Below are positions 24,346 through 34,297 of a stretch of DNA of 40,220 nucleotides, piece after piece. Location of the stretch: contig CAIMWO010000095.1 of the NCBI GenBank assembly GCA_903845195.1, positions 1 to 40,220 of the forward strand, read 5' to 3'. The DNA comes from an uncultured Phycisphaerales bacterium. Its GTDB lineage: Bacteria > Planctomycetota > Phycisphaerae > WQYP01. The position numbers and the translations under genes were made by a program. Each line of letters opens with the position of its first letter. Within the stretch, counting starts at the first letter, position 1. Below the pieces are notes generated by a model that worked only from the letters and a program-made list of their open reading frames with translations, was not told the DNA's origin and searched no databases.

Positions 24346-27300
24346 CTAATTGCCGTGCGCCACCCTAGCCGACGCCAGGGTGCCCATTTCCGATTCGAGC
24401 GTCTGCGGATCGAGGCACTCGTGGAATTCCCATTTCCCCTGTTCGCCCCAATTGTTCACTGCTGTTACCCACTTGCGCGCGGCGGCGTGCTTTGCCCGGG
24501 TCTGTTCGTCGATGAATCCCTTTATCTCCAGTAGCACCAGCAGGCCGTTTGAGAGGCGAACGATGAAGTCCGGTTCGTAGCCGTGGAACACGCCCTGATA
24601 CTCATAGGGGATGACCAAGCCCAAATGGTCGTTGCGCGCGTAGCAGCTGATGATTCCCCGCTGGGCGAGTATCTCCAAGCGAAATGCCGCCGCCGATTCC
24701 CAAGTGTCCGTGTCGAGCACCACTTGGTTAATATGGCTTCGTTGCGTTCCATGACACGGACGGACGGTCTTGAAATCCACATCCGCTGTCGTGCCGATGG
24801 GCTTGTACCGATTGAGGATGGGGACCAGCGGCGGCTCACCTTCGGCAGTGTCCGGCAGGATGGAATCGCGCAATCGCTCCACCATGCGCATCACATACTT
24901 TTCCAACCCCAACTCGCACGGATGGCAGCCGCGAAAACCAACCCGCGACGCGACGTATTGGTCCACGATGTGCAACACCTGTGGGAATAGTTGGTGGCGT
25001 GCCTGTAGTCCAAGAACCAATTGGCGCTTGCTGGACGCGCCCGAATTCGGATCGCCGTCCAACTGGTCCGTGATACGCCGGGCTATCTCAAAGCGAATCG
25101 TCTGAGGGTGCATTTCACGGTAATAGCGGTTGCGGTCCTGCGATGCGAACTCGAAGGGACCATGCAGCGACGGCTTGCCTTCCTGATAGCCCACCGTTGG
25201 CAGCAGAAAGGTAGCCGTGGGCTCCCGGTTCGGTTCCAATTCCAGCCGTTCAACCTTCGCCACGTCACAGGTGATTTGATTGCGTTTGAGAGCAAATGCA
25301 TATCCCTCGACGACCGGGAACCGCAACTCGTATTCCTTCCGTTCCGGCAGCGCCAGTACGTGATTCTTTGGCCGGTCTTCCGGTGCTGGCTGCTTCCCTT
25401 CGCGCCCCTTGTAGGGGATGACCGAAAACGGGATGCCGTACACGTCTACGTATTCCGGGGTGAGCAAGCCCGTCTCACGATCCGGCGTGTAGTCCATCCG
25501 CCGCAGGCCGCGCCCTACCACCTGTTCGCACAATAACTGACTGCCGAACGCGCGGATTCCCAAGATGTGTGTGACGTTGTTTGCATCCCACCCTTCGGTC
25601 AGCATGGCCACCGACACCACGCATCGTACATGCTCCCCTGGCTGGCCCGGCTTCCCCACCGTCGCCACTACCTGCCGCAACTGCTCTGCGGCATCCTGCC
25701 GCGATGTACCCAACCCGCTCTCCGCCTGCGCCAAGAGCTTAGAGTCGATCCGAATCGTGTGCTTGCGCTCCGTCGTGTTGGTGAACTCTGGTCGAATCTC
25801 GCTCTGTCCGTAGATCGTCAGAGCCTTTTTCTTTCCTCGCCCCTTCACCGGCTCCTCTACTTCTTCCTCTTCGCCAGCCAACACATCCTCGACATCCTCC
25901 GGCCTTACCTGTTCCTGAACCGTTTCCCCGCTCAGTTTCTGGTAGAACACTTCCGCGATGTTCGTGTTGTCACACACCAGAATCATCACCGGCGGGACGC
26001 GTTCCTGCCCTGGCGTCGCCTGCTGCACATAGTCGAATTTTTCCTTCCACTGTCCCGCAAGTTGCCGCAACGCCGCTTCCGCTTCACGGTACACGACCTG
26101 CGGCTTGGGCCGGCCACCCCGCCCCGGCTCTTTTTCTATGGGCTCCAATCCCTCATTGATCGCCTTCCACAGCCGGAAATACTTCGGATCGGGTCTTCCG
26201 GTTGTGTCCGACACCGGCAGACGCGGAATTTTTACGATCCCGCTCTCAATCGCATCGACCAATCCGAAATCGTTCACTAGCCACGGGAACGGGCTGCCCT
26301 CGACATAGCCGCTGCCGCCCAAATAGAACGGCGTCGCCGAAAGGTCCACGCACAGGTGTATCCCCGGCTTGGCTTCCTTCACCCCCAGCGCCCGGGCATT
26401 GTTAATCCGATCCAGCCCCTCAATCCAGACCGTCGCCTCTTCCCGATCCTCTTCGGCGTCGCGTGCCTCTTCGCCTGTCAATCGTTCGGCCAGTGGCTTC
26501 GGTCGATAGCAGTGGTGCGCCTCATCATTCAGTACCATCAACGGCATACGGTCGTACAACTCGCCTAGCACTCGTTTGGCAAATGCCTCATTTGTCTCCG
26601 CCCCCTTGTTCACCACCGCATAACTCTTCCCACCCTCCGCGTGCTCGCTCTCAGGGGCGAACGCGTGCCAGTTGGTTATCAACACCTTGCCCAATTGCAG
26701 GCTCGGGCGCATCGACAGCGGCACAATGTCGAACTCTTCATAATAGTTGTTCGCATGATCGGGCCGTAGCACCTGCAAGCGTTCCTTCACCGTCAGATTG
26801 GGGCAGCACACCAGCACGCCATTGGGAAACCGCGCGTCTCCCGGCATCCGCACGCGATTGCAGAATGCCCACGCAATCAGCATGGCCATTACAACAGTCT
26901 TGCCCGACCCCGTGGCCATCTTGCACCCGTACCGCGTTAGCGGCAGCAAATCGGGACTTGCCGGCGGGTCTATCAGTTTGCTCAATTCGCTCAGGGGAAA
27001 TTGTGGATTGAATCGCGGCCGGCGTCCGCTGCGGAGAATTTCCGACAGGTATATGACAGTCTCAACAGTCTCAAGCTGGCAGAAAAACAGGCGTCGAAAG
27101 CGATCCGCACGCCACCATGATTCGAGCAATTGCTTTGTTACTGGCGTCGCGCCCTCATAGCGTCCTTCCCGCCAGTGCGCTACATCCTCTCGCAGTTGAT
27201 TCACGGTTATCAGGTCGTCCTGGCCTTCGGACAACTCCAACGTCTGCTGTCCCGCCGCCTCCTCTTTGGTCTTGTACCAGTACCGCGCGGGCCGGCGCTG

Positions 27301-27435
27301 AGCGATTACCTGCGCCTCGCCTGTTACCCGGTTGTAGTGCCAGTGTTTCGCCGGCGGGTCGTAGGGGCTGCATAGGATCGGATGATCCACAGGCTGAATC
27401 GGTACGATCGTGGTTGGTGCTGGGGGCATGGGCAA
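24346..27435 (-). CDS. Type III-like restriction enzyme subunit (DEAD/DEAH helicase + PD-(D/E)XK nuclease)
   Basis: A 1029-residue translocase-nuclease. The SF2 helicase core shows Walker A MATGSGKT (residues 173-180), motif II NDEAHH (DEAH 304-307), motif III in LSATPF and motif VI-like EQVVGRGLRRMDY. The C-terminal nuclease shows PDF (955-957) followed by LLEIKG (EIK at 970-972), the PD-(D/E)XK pattern of type III Res proteins. It should act with the methyltransferase encoded just upstream (11 bp gap, same strand) to cut DNA with unmethylated sites. It is somewhat longer than textbook Res proteins. All key motifs are intact, so it is predicted active. Confidence 0.88.
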   Translation of the reverse strand: MPMPPAPTTIVPIQPVDHPILCSPYDPPAKHWHYNRVTGEAQVIAQRRPARYWYKTKEEAAGQQTLELSEGQDDLITVNQLREDVAHWREGRYEGATPVTKQLLESWWRADRFRRLFFCQLETVETVIYLSEILRSGRRPRFNPQFPLSELSKLIDPPASPDLLPLTRYGCKMATGSGKTVVMAMLIAWAFCNRVRMPGDARFPNGVLVCCPNLTVKERLQVLRPDHANNYYEEFDIVPLSMRPSLQLGKVLITNWHAFAPESEHAEGGKSYAVVNKGAETNEAFAKRVLGELYDRMPLMVLNDEAHHCYRPKPLAERLTGEEARDAEEDREEATVWIEGLDRINNARALGVKEAKPGIHLCVDLSATPFYLGGSGYVEGSPFPWLVNDFGLVDAIESGIVKIPRLPVSDTTGRPDPKYFRLWKAINEGLEPIEKEPGRGGRPKPQVVYREAEAALRQLAGQWKEKFDYVQQATPGQERVPPVMILVCDNTNIAEVFYQKLSGETVQEQVRPEDVEDVLAGEEEEVEEPVKGRGKKKALTIYGQSEIRPEFTNTTERKHTIRIDSKLLAQAESGLGTSRQDAAEQLRQVVATVGKPGQPGEHVRCVVSVAMLTEGWDANNVTHILGIRAFGSQLLCEQVVGRGLRRMDYTPDRETGLLTPEYVDVYGIPFSVIPYKGREGKQPAPEDRPKNHVLALPERKEYELRFPVVEGYAFALKRNQITCDVAKVERLELEPNREPTATFLLPTVGYQEGKPSLHGPFEFASQDRNRYYREMHPQTIRFEIARRITDQLDGDPNSGASSKRQLVLGLQARHQLFPQVLHIVDQYVASRVGFRGCHPCELGLEKYVMRMVERLRDSILPDTAEGEPPLVPILNRYKPIGTTADVDFKTVRPCHGTQRSHINQVVLDTDTWESAAAFRLEILAQRGIISCYARNDHLGLVIPYEYQGVFHGYEPDFIVRLSNGLLVLLEIKGFIDEQTRAKHAAARKWVTAVNNWGEQGKWEFHECLDPQTLESEMGTLASARVAHGN

Positions 27436-27446
27436 CCTATTCTCGT

Positions 27447-30400
27447 CTACAGCGGGTGAACGCTCATCACTTCATTGCCACGCGGGTCGATTACCTTCGC
27501 GGCGACGCGGGCATTTTTCCCCTTCGGGAAGGGCAGGCTCACCGTGCCGCTGAGGGCAGCGAAGCGTTCCGCGTCGATCAGGCCATCTTTGCCATTGAGC
27601 GCCTTGGTTAGCTTTTCCCATGCGTCCCTGTCCGGGAAAAATGCCTGGGTAATGCAGAAGGTCCGCCCGTCATAGTCGCCGTCGATGAACCACGCGGCCA
27701 CCTTGTCGGCTCCAGTGGGCGTCACTTTGTTGTCCACCGGGTTGTAAATATCCACGCCTTCCATTGTGACCGTGTACTCGCCTTCGGCGTCCGGCCCGTC
27801 TACCTTGATGCGCGGCAAACCGAACACGGTGAATAGCTGCGATCCCGCCTGTTCCTTCAACAATCCATCCATGCCGGGGTTGATGTCGGGGCGGATGTGC
27901 GCGATGTGCAGCCGCAATTTCAGGTGTGGGTCTTCAGTCAGAATTGCCTGGGCTTCGGCCGTGAAAGAGAAGCCGGCGACTACTAAATCTTCGTAGCGAC
28001 GGCTCGCCGGACGAATCAGATCGTCCAGCATCTTCGCCGTCACCGGGCCATATTGCGGACCAATGACGACGCCAACCGTTGGTAAGCCCTGCGGATCAGT
28101 ATCCGCCTCGCCTTGCGGCGACCAGCGCCCTTCGGCATGAAATCCCTGTCCACCGCCTGCCAAACCGGATTCATACAGCGGCTCAAGCCGACTGAATTTC
28201 ATTTGCTTGTTGTTGGGGAACCGCACGCCATCGACGCGCAGCAACCGCACCATGCGATCCAAGTACGCCGCCACATCCTGCGGGGTCTGGCCGACGCCTG
28301 GCTCCACGAGTCGGTCCACCCGGAAACGTGGTCCCACTTCCTGCGGCGCACCGGCGAATTCCGGCTCCGGCTTCAACTCGCCCAACATCATCTCGGGGGG
28401 CTGCACCGCCTCTACGGTAAACGGCCCGCTCACTCGCACCACCCCGCGCACCACCTCTGGCTGATCTACCAAGTTCTCCTGCTCGGCGCTGGCGTTGATA
28501 CACGCGTTCACGTCGTCCATCTTCGCCCGCCATGACTGCCGGTACGCCGTCACTGCCTCCGCCAACGCCTTTGGATAATCTGGGTCCGTATCAAACGGCA
28601 CCGTCCAATGTTCCCACTTCTGATTCCTGACCGGCAATTGCCAGCGCCGCCGATCCGCCTCGGTGATGGACTTCTTCCCTTCCTGCTTTTCTTTACGCAG
28701 CAGCTTCGTCTCCAAACCCGCCCGCGTCTGCGCATCCACTTTCGCCATCGCCGCATTCGCGACCTTCAACTTTTCTTCCAGTATCGGCTCATGTTTCGCG
28801 AAGATCGGATCAAGTGCGACATTCTGTGCGATGCTCTTGAGCGTGATATGCGGAACCGTCTTATACCTCAGACCGCTACCGACACCATCCTCCTCATTCT
28901 TCAATCGGAAGTAATCGAATTTGCTGGTCAATAACCGTTGCCGGGCAATCGCGACTGCCACGCGGCTCGTGTCAATCGTTATCCAACGACGACCCCATTG
29001 TTCAGCTACATACGCGGAGGTGCCGCTGCCACACGTCGGATCCAGCACCAAGTCGCCGGGGTCGGTGGTCATCAACAAGCAACGAGTTATAGCCTCGGTT
29101 GCGGTTTGGACCACATAGATTTTCCCCTCAGTTCGACTTTGGACGCCGCCGATGTCAAGCCAGATATTTGCCACGGGAAATACCGCGAAATCGTCCATTA
29201 GTCGCATGTATCTCGGCAACGACCCTTCGATCCTAAGTCGAGATGCCATCGCCAGACGGCGGAGGCCGGCAGCATTGGTTTTGAAGTGCATCCCGTTAGG
29301 AGGTTGGAATGATTGACCGTTCATCTCAAATGTCAACGTGGTAGTGCTTGCACCCTGAGAAGTAATCTGGTCAGAAGTCGCGAATTTGGAGTCATTGTAA
29401 GCTGCCGCCAATTCTGGATTGACGGCCAAGAGCGGCTTGTACTTTGCCGCGCCTTCTTCGCCAGGCGACTTCTCGCGGTATAAAGGCCGAAATTTGGTTT
29501 TGGTTATGTCTCTCCCATACCAAAGGATGTGATCCGCTACACTGGCTAAGAGCGTCGTGTTGAAGCCAGTAGTCGTTGCGAAAGCAATCTGGCTGACAAA
29601 GTTGCTCGCACCGAACACTTCATCCAACACATCTCGCACGCGATGCAAGTTTTCATCACTGATCTGCATAAAGATGCTACCCGTGTCGGCAAGCAGTTCC
29701 TTCACCACGATTAGCCGATCGCGCAAATAGCTCAGATAAGAATGAATTCCTAACTCCCATGTATCTCTGTACGCTTTCACCATTTCTGGCTCGCGGGTCA
29801 AATCCTCCTGTTTATCCCTCACGTCGCGTTTGCCCACTTCCGGCTGAAAATTACTCGCAAATTTAATCCCATAAGGCGGGTCGATGTAGATCATCTGCAC
29901 CTTGCCGGCGAGGTCTTCGCGTTTCGCCAGCGAACTCATTACCTGGAGCGAATCGCCGAGGATCAGCCGGTTCGACCAATCGACATCATGCTTGTAAAAC
30001 TGCACGGCGTCCTGATACGCCTGCTGCGGATCGCCGAAGAGATTGCGTTCGACATCCTGCCGCGCGGCGATTTTCAAGATGGCTTGGGCGCTGACCCGCT
30101 CGTGAATGTGCAGGGCGACGGGATCGACGGCGAAATTGCGGGATTCGCGCTTGCCGGACCATTCCAGCCACGGTTCCTGGCGGCGGAGGGCTTCTGCGAG
30201 CACGGCCAACTCGTCTTCGGTGAGCGCCCGGCGCTTGGCCTGGGCGAGCAACTCCGGCAGGCGGTCGGATTTTCCCGTTTCATCGAACCGCAGCACCGGG
30301 GGAAGGTGCGGGTTGTATTCATACTTGGCCTTGGGAATAGCGGGCACCATGCCGGCAGCGGCAAGAGCGGCGGGGGGATTGTTCTTCCGCGTCGCTTCCG

Positions 30401-30569
30401 GGTGACGGTAGTCCTCCAACCCCGGCAGCGTGGGCTTGGATCTCGCCGTGTCTCTCTGCGCCATGAGCGAGATGGGACCGGCAGCACCTTTGCGCGGGGG
30501 CTTTCGCGGCGACTTTCCCTTGGGAATGGATGGGGTATTCCTGACTCCCGGCTTCCTTCCGCGCTTCAT
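27447..30569 (-). CDS. Type III-like DNA adenine methyltransferase (Mod), enlarged
   Basis: A 1040-residue beta-class N6-adenine or N4-cytosine methyltransferase. The catalytic motif IV is IYIDPPYG (DPPY at 230-233) and the AdoMet-binding motif I follows it as LDPTCGSGTSA (510-516), the circularly permuted order of the beta class used by type III Mod proteins. The region between them (about 330-480) should be the target-recognition domain. Classical Mod proteins are about 600-700 residues; here residues about 560-1040 add a long C-terminal part of unknown role. The N-terminus is Lys/Pro-rich. The start at ATG 30569 has GGGGAAAG upstream. First gene of the restriction-modification pair, transcribed away from the 30825 gene. 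Confidence 0.87.
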   Translation of the reverse strand: MKRGRKPGVRNTPSIPKGKSPRKPPRKGAAGPISLMAQRDTARSKPTLPGLEDYRHPEATRKNNPPAALAAAGMVPAIPKAKYEYNPHLPPVLRFDETGKSDRLPELLAQAKRRALTEDELAVLAEALRRQEPWLEWSGKRESRNFAVDPVALHIHERVSAQAILKIAARQDVERNLFGDPQQAYQDAVQFYKHDVDWSNRLILGDSLQVMSSLAKREDLAGKVQMIYIDPPYGIKFASNFQPEVGKRDVRDKQEDLTREPEMVKAYRDTWELGIHSYLSYLRDRLIVVKELLADTGSIFMQISDENLHRVRDVLDEVFGASNFVSQIAFATTTGFNTTLLASVADHILWYGRDITKTKFRPLYREKSPGEEGAAKYKPLLAVNPELAAAYNDSKFATSDQITSQGASTTTLTFEMNGQSFQPPNGMHFKTNAAGLRRLAMASRLRIEGSLPRYMRLMDDFAVFPVANIWLDIGGVQSRTEGKIYVVQTATEAITRCLLMTTDPGDLVLDPTCGSGTSAYVAEQWGRRWITIDTSRVAVAIARQRLLTSKFDYFRLKNEEDGVGSGLRYKTVPHITLKSIAQNVALDPIFAKHEPILEEKLKVANAAMAKVDAQTRAGLETKLLRKEKQEGKKSITEADRRRWQLPVRNQKWEHWTVPFDTDPDYPKALAEAVTAYRQSWRAKMDDVNACINASAEQENLVDQPEVVRGVVRVSGPFTVEAVQPPEMMLGELKPEPEFAGAPQEVGPRFRVDRLVEPGVGQTPQDVAAYLDRMVRLLRVDGVRFPNNKQMKFSRLEPLYESGLAGGGQGFHAEGRWSPQGEADTDPQGLPTVGVVIGPQYGPVTAKMLDDLIRPASRRYEDLVVAGFSFTAEAQAILTEDPHLKLRLHIAHIRPDINPGMDGLLKEQAGSQLFTVFGLPRIKVDGPDAEGEYTVTMEGVDIYNPVDNKVTPTGADKVAAWFIDGDYDGRTFCITQAFFPDRDAWEKLTKALNGKDGLIDAERFAALSGTVSLPFPKGKNARVAAKVIDPRGNEVMSVHPL

Positions 30570-30824
30570 GCTTTCCCCGTCTTGAAGTCTTAAATTTCAG
30601 TGTACGAAAGCGTTTATGGTAGTCCGCGGCATCCCATCACACAACACCGATTCACAAGTCGTTGCCCGCGCCGGCGTGGCCTTGTGCAAATGGCGAGTGG
30701 AATTGATACGATAGTAGGACAATGTTCGGGAGGCCGTCTGATCCACGGCCTCGGCTTCGGCGGCGGCATGACCTGTACTCGCGTCATTCCCCGCCGGGGC
30801 CGACCCGATGAAAGCGAGTACAAA

Positions 30825-31601
30825 ATGTTCTGGGACCATCCTACCGACATTCCCCCCGCACCACCGACGACTGTCAGCGAGGCAATTGAAATGTTTGAAA
30901 TGGCGATTCACGAAGTGATGGAAGGTTTGCGTAAAGCAGATGAATTGAACGCCAAAGAAACTCGGCCTGTTAACCGCGAAGAAGAGCATCCACACTTGGA
31001 GATACGATTTACCGAACCGCCCGAGCCATCGGAGAACCCAATATTGCCCAACCCGCGGTGGCAAGGAGAAGGATTCAATCAAGTTCTGCATATGGCTGTT
31101 CCATATCGCAGGCCATGCAAGCCTCAAACGCTATTCGAACGATTCAGCCATGTAGGGACGTGGCAGCCAAATTTTCACATGAAAGTCAATTGGGGCATTT
31201 CCATGGCAGTGCAATTCCTTGGCCCCATTTGTGAGAGAGCGGGCTGGTCCACTGATCCGTTTGACCGGCTCATTGCAATTGGTGTCGACACCAACCCGAT
31301 CTGTAACAAAGGCTATCTTCAAGAGGCGCTCCTGCTGGTTGCCAAATTGCGGCGCTCGCACGGTTTGCCGGGGGCTGGATTCCATGGTTTGCCTAAGAAG
31401 GCGAAGAGCCGGCGCGGCGCACCTATTCAGCACGATCCCCGTAAAGATGCGAAGATTTATGATGCGTGGAAGTCGGAGCGGTACAGGACCTTCGCCGACT
31501 GCGCGAATGTCTTGGGGGGGGAACACACTGCCGAGAGCGTGAAACTTGCCGTGGACCGACACGAAAAGCGGCTGCAAAATCAGGCTGTCAAACCCCGCTG
31601 A
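30825..31601 (+). CDS. Hypothetical island protein
   Basis: About 258 residues with this start; no family recognised. The N-terminal third is acidic/Pro-rich with a helical stretch (SEAIEMFEMAIHEVMEGLRK). The middle has aromatic segments (FSHVGTWQPNFHMKVNW) and the C-terminus is basic and helical (YDAWKSERYRTFADCANVLG), possibly a winged-helix or recombinase-like tail. The frame is open back to 30600 and starts at 30690, 30768 or 30825 are possible; none has a strong ribosome site. A terminator follows the stop. Confidence 0.5.
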   Translation: MFWDHPTDIPPAPPTTVSEAIEMFEMAIHEVMEGLRKADELNAKETRPVNREEEHPHLEIRFTEPPEPSENPILPNPRWQGEGFNQVLHMAVPYRRPCKPQTLFERFSHVGTWQPNFHMKVNWGISMAVQFLGPICERAGWSTDPFDRLIAIGVDTNPICNKGYLQEALLLVAKLRRSHGLPGAGFHGLPKKAKSRRGAPIQHDPRKDAKIYDAWKSERYRTFADCANVLGGEHTAESVKLAVDRHEKRLQNQAVKPR

Positions 31602-31706
31602 TTTATTCCCGCGCAAATGTAGCGCGTGGCAATCCCTGTCTTTGCAGGGCTTTTTGTTGCGCGCGCGGGAATAAATGGCCCGTCGAATTATTCCTTCCCG
31701 CGCGGG
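31601..31706. repeat. Nested inverted repeats with an intrinsic terminator inside
   Basis: ATTTATTCCCGCGC (31601-31614) and its exact complement (31663-31676) face each other across 48 bp. A third related unit, ATTATTCC followed by the palindrome CCCGCGCGGG (31697-31706), lies just downstream. Inside the loop CCCTG (31634-31638) and CAGGG (31645-31649) form a hairpin followed by five T, ending transcripts of the 30825 gene. The repeats precede the excisionase-primase operon and could be a replication origin, a Cro or AlpA operator, or an excision arm site; which one is unknown. Confidence 0.65.
31634..31655 (+). terminator. Intrinsic terminator after the 30825 gene
   Basis: Stem CCCTG/CAGGG with a six-base loop, then C and five T at 31651-31655. 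The five-bp stem is G/C-rich. It lies within the larger inverted repeat 31601-31676. Confidence 0.6.
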
Positions 31707-31768
31707 CAGGACTATCTCCGCTATACCAAGCGTGATGTACGCGAGGTGTTTCGTTTCGGAGATATGCC

Positions 31769-31975
31769 ATGAAAGCTAATCCCTCCCTCCCCTCCCCGAG
31801 CATGAAGCTATTGCGAGTCCCAGAAGTGTGCGAGCGCCTTGGCGTTTCACGGCGTAAGGTGTGGCGACTGATTGCCACCGGCACGCTGCGAAGCGTTCGC
31901 GTCGGTGTTCGCGGCACGCGCATTCCCGAGCACGCCCTGGCCGACTTCATTGCATCACTTCCGGCGGCGAGGTGA
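31769..31975 (+). CDS. AlpA/excisionase-family DNA-binding protein
   Basis: A 68-residue MerR-like winged helix of the excisionase type: LLRVPEVCERLGVSRRKVWR then RSVRVGVRGTRIPEHALADF, the usual helix-turn-helix followed by a basic wing and a final helix. Expected to steer the integrase towards excision or to regulate island genes. The start at ATG 31769 has GGAG seven bases upstream. It lies three bases before the primase gene, so the two are co-transcribed. Confidence 0.85.
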   Translation: MKANPSLPSPSMKLLRVPEVCERLGVSRRKVWRLIATGTLRSVRVGVRGTRIPEHALADFIASLPAAR

Positions 31976-31978
31976 ATC

Positions 31979-34159
31979 ATGAAACCCATCGAGAGGTTAC
32001 TTGCAGCATTCGAAGGTCCGCAGCATCGTCTGCGTGTCGCTGGACCGGGTAAGTGGTCGGCGCGATGCCCAAATCACGATGACCGAACCGCTTCATTGGG
32101 GCTTGGCGCATTCGACGATGGTGGCGCATGGGTCAAGTGCCACGCCGGTTGTGATTCGGACGACGTGTTGGCCAAGATCGGGTTGACGAAGAGCGACATG
32201 CAACCCGCGCGGCCGGAGAAGCGTAATGGGTCCGTCAAGAGAACGCCGAAGGCATTTCCGACACTGGAATCCGCACTACACGAGGCGGCGGCAAGCGTGG
32301 CGCGGAAGTATCCGGGGGCGGTGCGAGGCCCGCACTGGCTGTATCACGATATGACGGGGGCGGTGCATGGAGCGATCTTGCGGATCAACCTTCCGACTCC
32401 GCCGGATGAGAGGCAGAAGAAAGAGTTCCGCCCCCTGTATCGGATCGACGCCGGGTTTTGCATCGGCGACGGGCCGGGGCTATGGCCGCTGTATCGCCTG
32501 CCGAAGATTGCAGCCTTGGAGAGCGTGAACATTTTTGAGGGCGAAGGCAAAACGGATGTAGCCGCAAGCTGTGGGCTGGCGACAACGGCAACGGTACACG
32601 GCGCGGAGGCGGCGGCGAAGACGAACTACTCTCCGCTGGCGAAAGTGGGCGAGGTGGTCATCTGGCCAGACAATGACGACCCCAGCGAGGGCTGGGCGCT
32701 CGATATTGCGGGACACGTCCGGGCCGTCAACCCGGACTGTGTAATTAAAATCGTTCGCATCGCCGAGCATGTTGAAAACTTCCCAGAGCATGGCGATTTT
32801 GCTGACTTCGCGCAGGAATTCCGGGATGGTCGAACCGCCGAAGACATTCGCGCCGAAGTAGAAGGCTGGATTGCCGCGGCCGAACCGCTGGCAGTGGAGG
32901 CCCCGCCGAGTGCATTGGCGAATCGCGCGGCAGTCGAGCCGATGCTTACCTGCATGGCCGATGTCGAGCCGCGAGAAGTGTCCTGGCTTTGGCGTGGGCG
33001 AATCCCCTTGGGCAGAATAACGCTATTGGTCGGTCGGCCGGGGGGCGGGAAATCCTTCCTCACCACTGATATTGCCGCGAGAGTGACGACAGGTACGCCC
33101 TTTCCCGACGGCGCACCCTGCCCGCTGGGGTCCGTGCTGCTCATCACCGCGGAGGATGATCCCGGCGACACCATCCGGCCACGGCTGGACGCCCACCATG
33201 CTGATGTGCGCAAAGTGCATCTTCTATCCGGGACGCGACTGACCAATGCGGACGGGGAATCGCGGGAAGTGTTTTTCACGCTGGCCGATGTCGCAACGCT
33301 CACGGCGGCGCTGGAGCGACTGCCAGACTGCAAGCTCCTTATCATCGACCCAATAGGTTCGTTCCTTGGTGGGAAGGTGGACGCCCACCGGGATAATGAG
33401 GTGCGAGGTGTGCTGGCCCCGATCGCGCAGCTTGCCGAGAAGCATGGCGTGGCGGTGCTGGTCGTGGCGCATCGGCGAAAGGCCGCCGGCGACGTTGCCG
33501 ATGACTTGGCGCTTGGTTCCCGCGCCTTCACGGGTATCGCGCGGGCGGTCTGGCACCTCGCCCGTCCCAAGAATGAACCAGTCCGGCGCTTCCTCTTACC
33601 TGGAAAGAACAATCTTGCGGCGGAAGGCAACGGTTTGGCGTTCACCATCGACGGCGATCCGCCCCGCCTCTTCTGGGAGGAAGGCGTAGTAGAAATGGAC
33701 GCGGATGACGGTCTGGCGGCGGAGCAGGCTGAGGCGGAAGAGAAGCCCGGCCCAGAACCGACGGCGCGAAATGCGGCGGCAGGCTGGCTCCGGAAACTGC
33801 TGGAGGCTGGTGAAGTTGATGCCGGTGAGGTGGAGCGGGAGGCGGCGGCGGCTGGAGTCGGTTCCTGGCGGACGGTCCAGCGGGCGGCGGATGAGCTTGG
33901 CGTGGAGCGGGTAAAGCCCCGATTTGGGAGTGGGTGGGTGTGGCGTCTGCCCGCGCCCGCCGAAGATGTCACGGCCCCTAAAGATAAACAACTTGGCATC
34001 TTGTCGTCTTCGGCAAAAACAGGGGTTTGCGACGGGTCCGCACCCGAAGACGCCAAGTTATTTTCTCTTGGCATGCCGGGCGGCAAGCCGCCACGAAACC
34101 AGCCCCAAGATCCCAGCATGAGGGCATCCGCCAATGGGCAAGACTGGGGGGAAGCATGA
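31979..34159 (+). CDS. Primase / RepA-type ATPase fusion for island replication
   Basis: A 726-residue replication protein. Residues 30-58 form a DnaG/CHC2-like zinc finger (CPNHDD and KCHAGC; likely ligands Cys30, His33, Cys54, Cys58). A TOPRIM-like domain follows, with FEGEGKTD (about 186-193) and WPDNDDPSEGW (about 229). From about 340 comes a RecA-like ATPase with Walker A GRPGGGKS (352-359), Walker B LLIIDPIGSFL and the motif VLVVAHRRK, as in RepA/AAA_25 helicases. The C-terminus (about 600-690) holds a winged-helix-like DNA-binding stretch. GAGGTG precedes ATG 31979. Such fusions are found in phage satellites and integrated plasmids and imply that the element replicates after excision. 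Confidence 0.85.
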   Translation: MKPIERLLAAFEGPQHRLRVAGPGKWSARCPNHDDRTASLGLGAFDDGGAWVKCHAGCDSDDVLAKIGLTKSDMQPARPEKRNGSVKRTPKAFPTLESALHEAAASVARKYPGAVRGPHWLYHDMTGAVHGAILRINLPTPPDERQKKEFRPLYRIDAGFCIGDGPGLWPLYRLPKIAALESVNIFEGEGKTDVAASCGLATTATVHGAEAAAKTNYSPLAKVGEVVIWPDNDDPSEGWALDIAGHVRAVNPDCVIKIVRIAEHVENFPEHGDFADFAQEFRDGRTAEDIRAEVEGWIAAAEPLAVEAPPSALANRAAVEPMLTCMADVEPREVSWLWRGRIPLGRITLLVGRPGGGKSFLTTDIAARVTTGTPFPDGAPCPLGSVLLITAEDDPGDTIRPRLDAHHADVRKVHLLSGTRLTNADGESREVFFTLADVATLTAALERLPDCKLLIIDPIGSFLGGKVDAHRDNEVRGVLAPIAQLAEKHGVAVLVVAHRRKAAGDVADDLALGSRAFTGIARAVWHLARPKNEPVRRFLLPGKNNLAAEGNGLAFTIDGDPPRLFWEEGVVEMDADDGLAAEQAEAEEKPGPEPTARNAAAGWLRKLLEAGEVDAGEVEREAAAAGVGSWRTVQRAADELGVERVKPRFGSGWVWRLPAPAEDVTAPKDKQLGILSSSAKTGVCDGSAPEDAKLFSLGMPGGKPPRNQPQDPSMRASANGQDWGEA

Positions 34160-34297
34160 CCCCGAACACCACCCCAGCCTCACCGACCTCTCCTCAAGCC
34201 CACAATGACGCCCTGGTCCCCTTTGAGCTAGCGACAATGACCCTTCCCTTCAATTATGTCGGGAAACGCATCCGCCACGAAAATGCATACTTACCAG

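Noticed and set aside
32626..34134. A 502-codon minus-strand frame opposite the primase
   Set aside because: Ser/Ala/Arg-rich shadow with no motif; the plus-strand gene has zinc finger, TOPRIM-like and Walker motifs.
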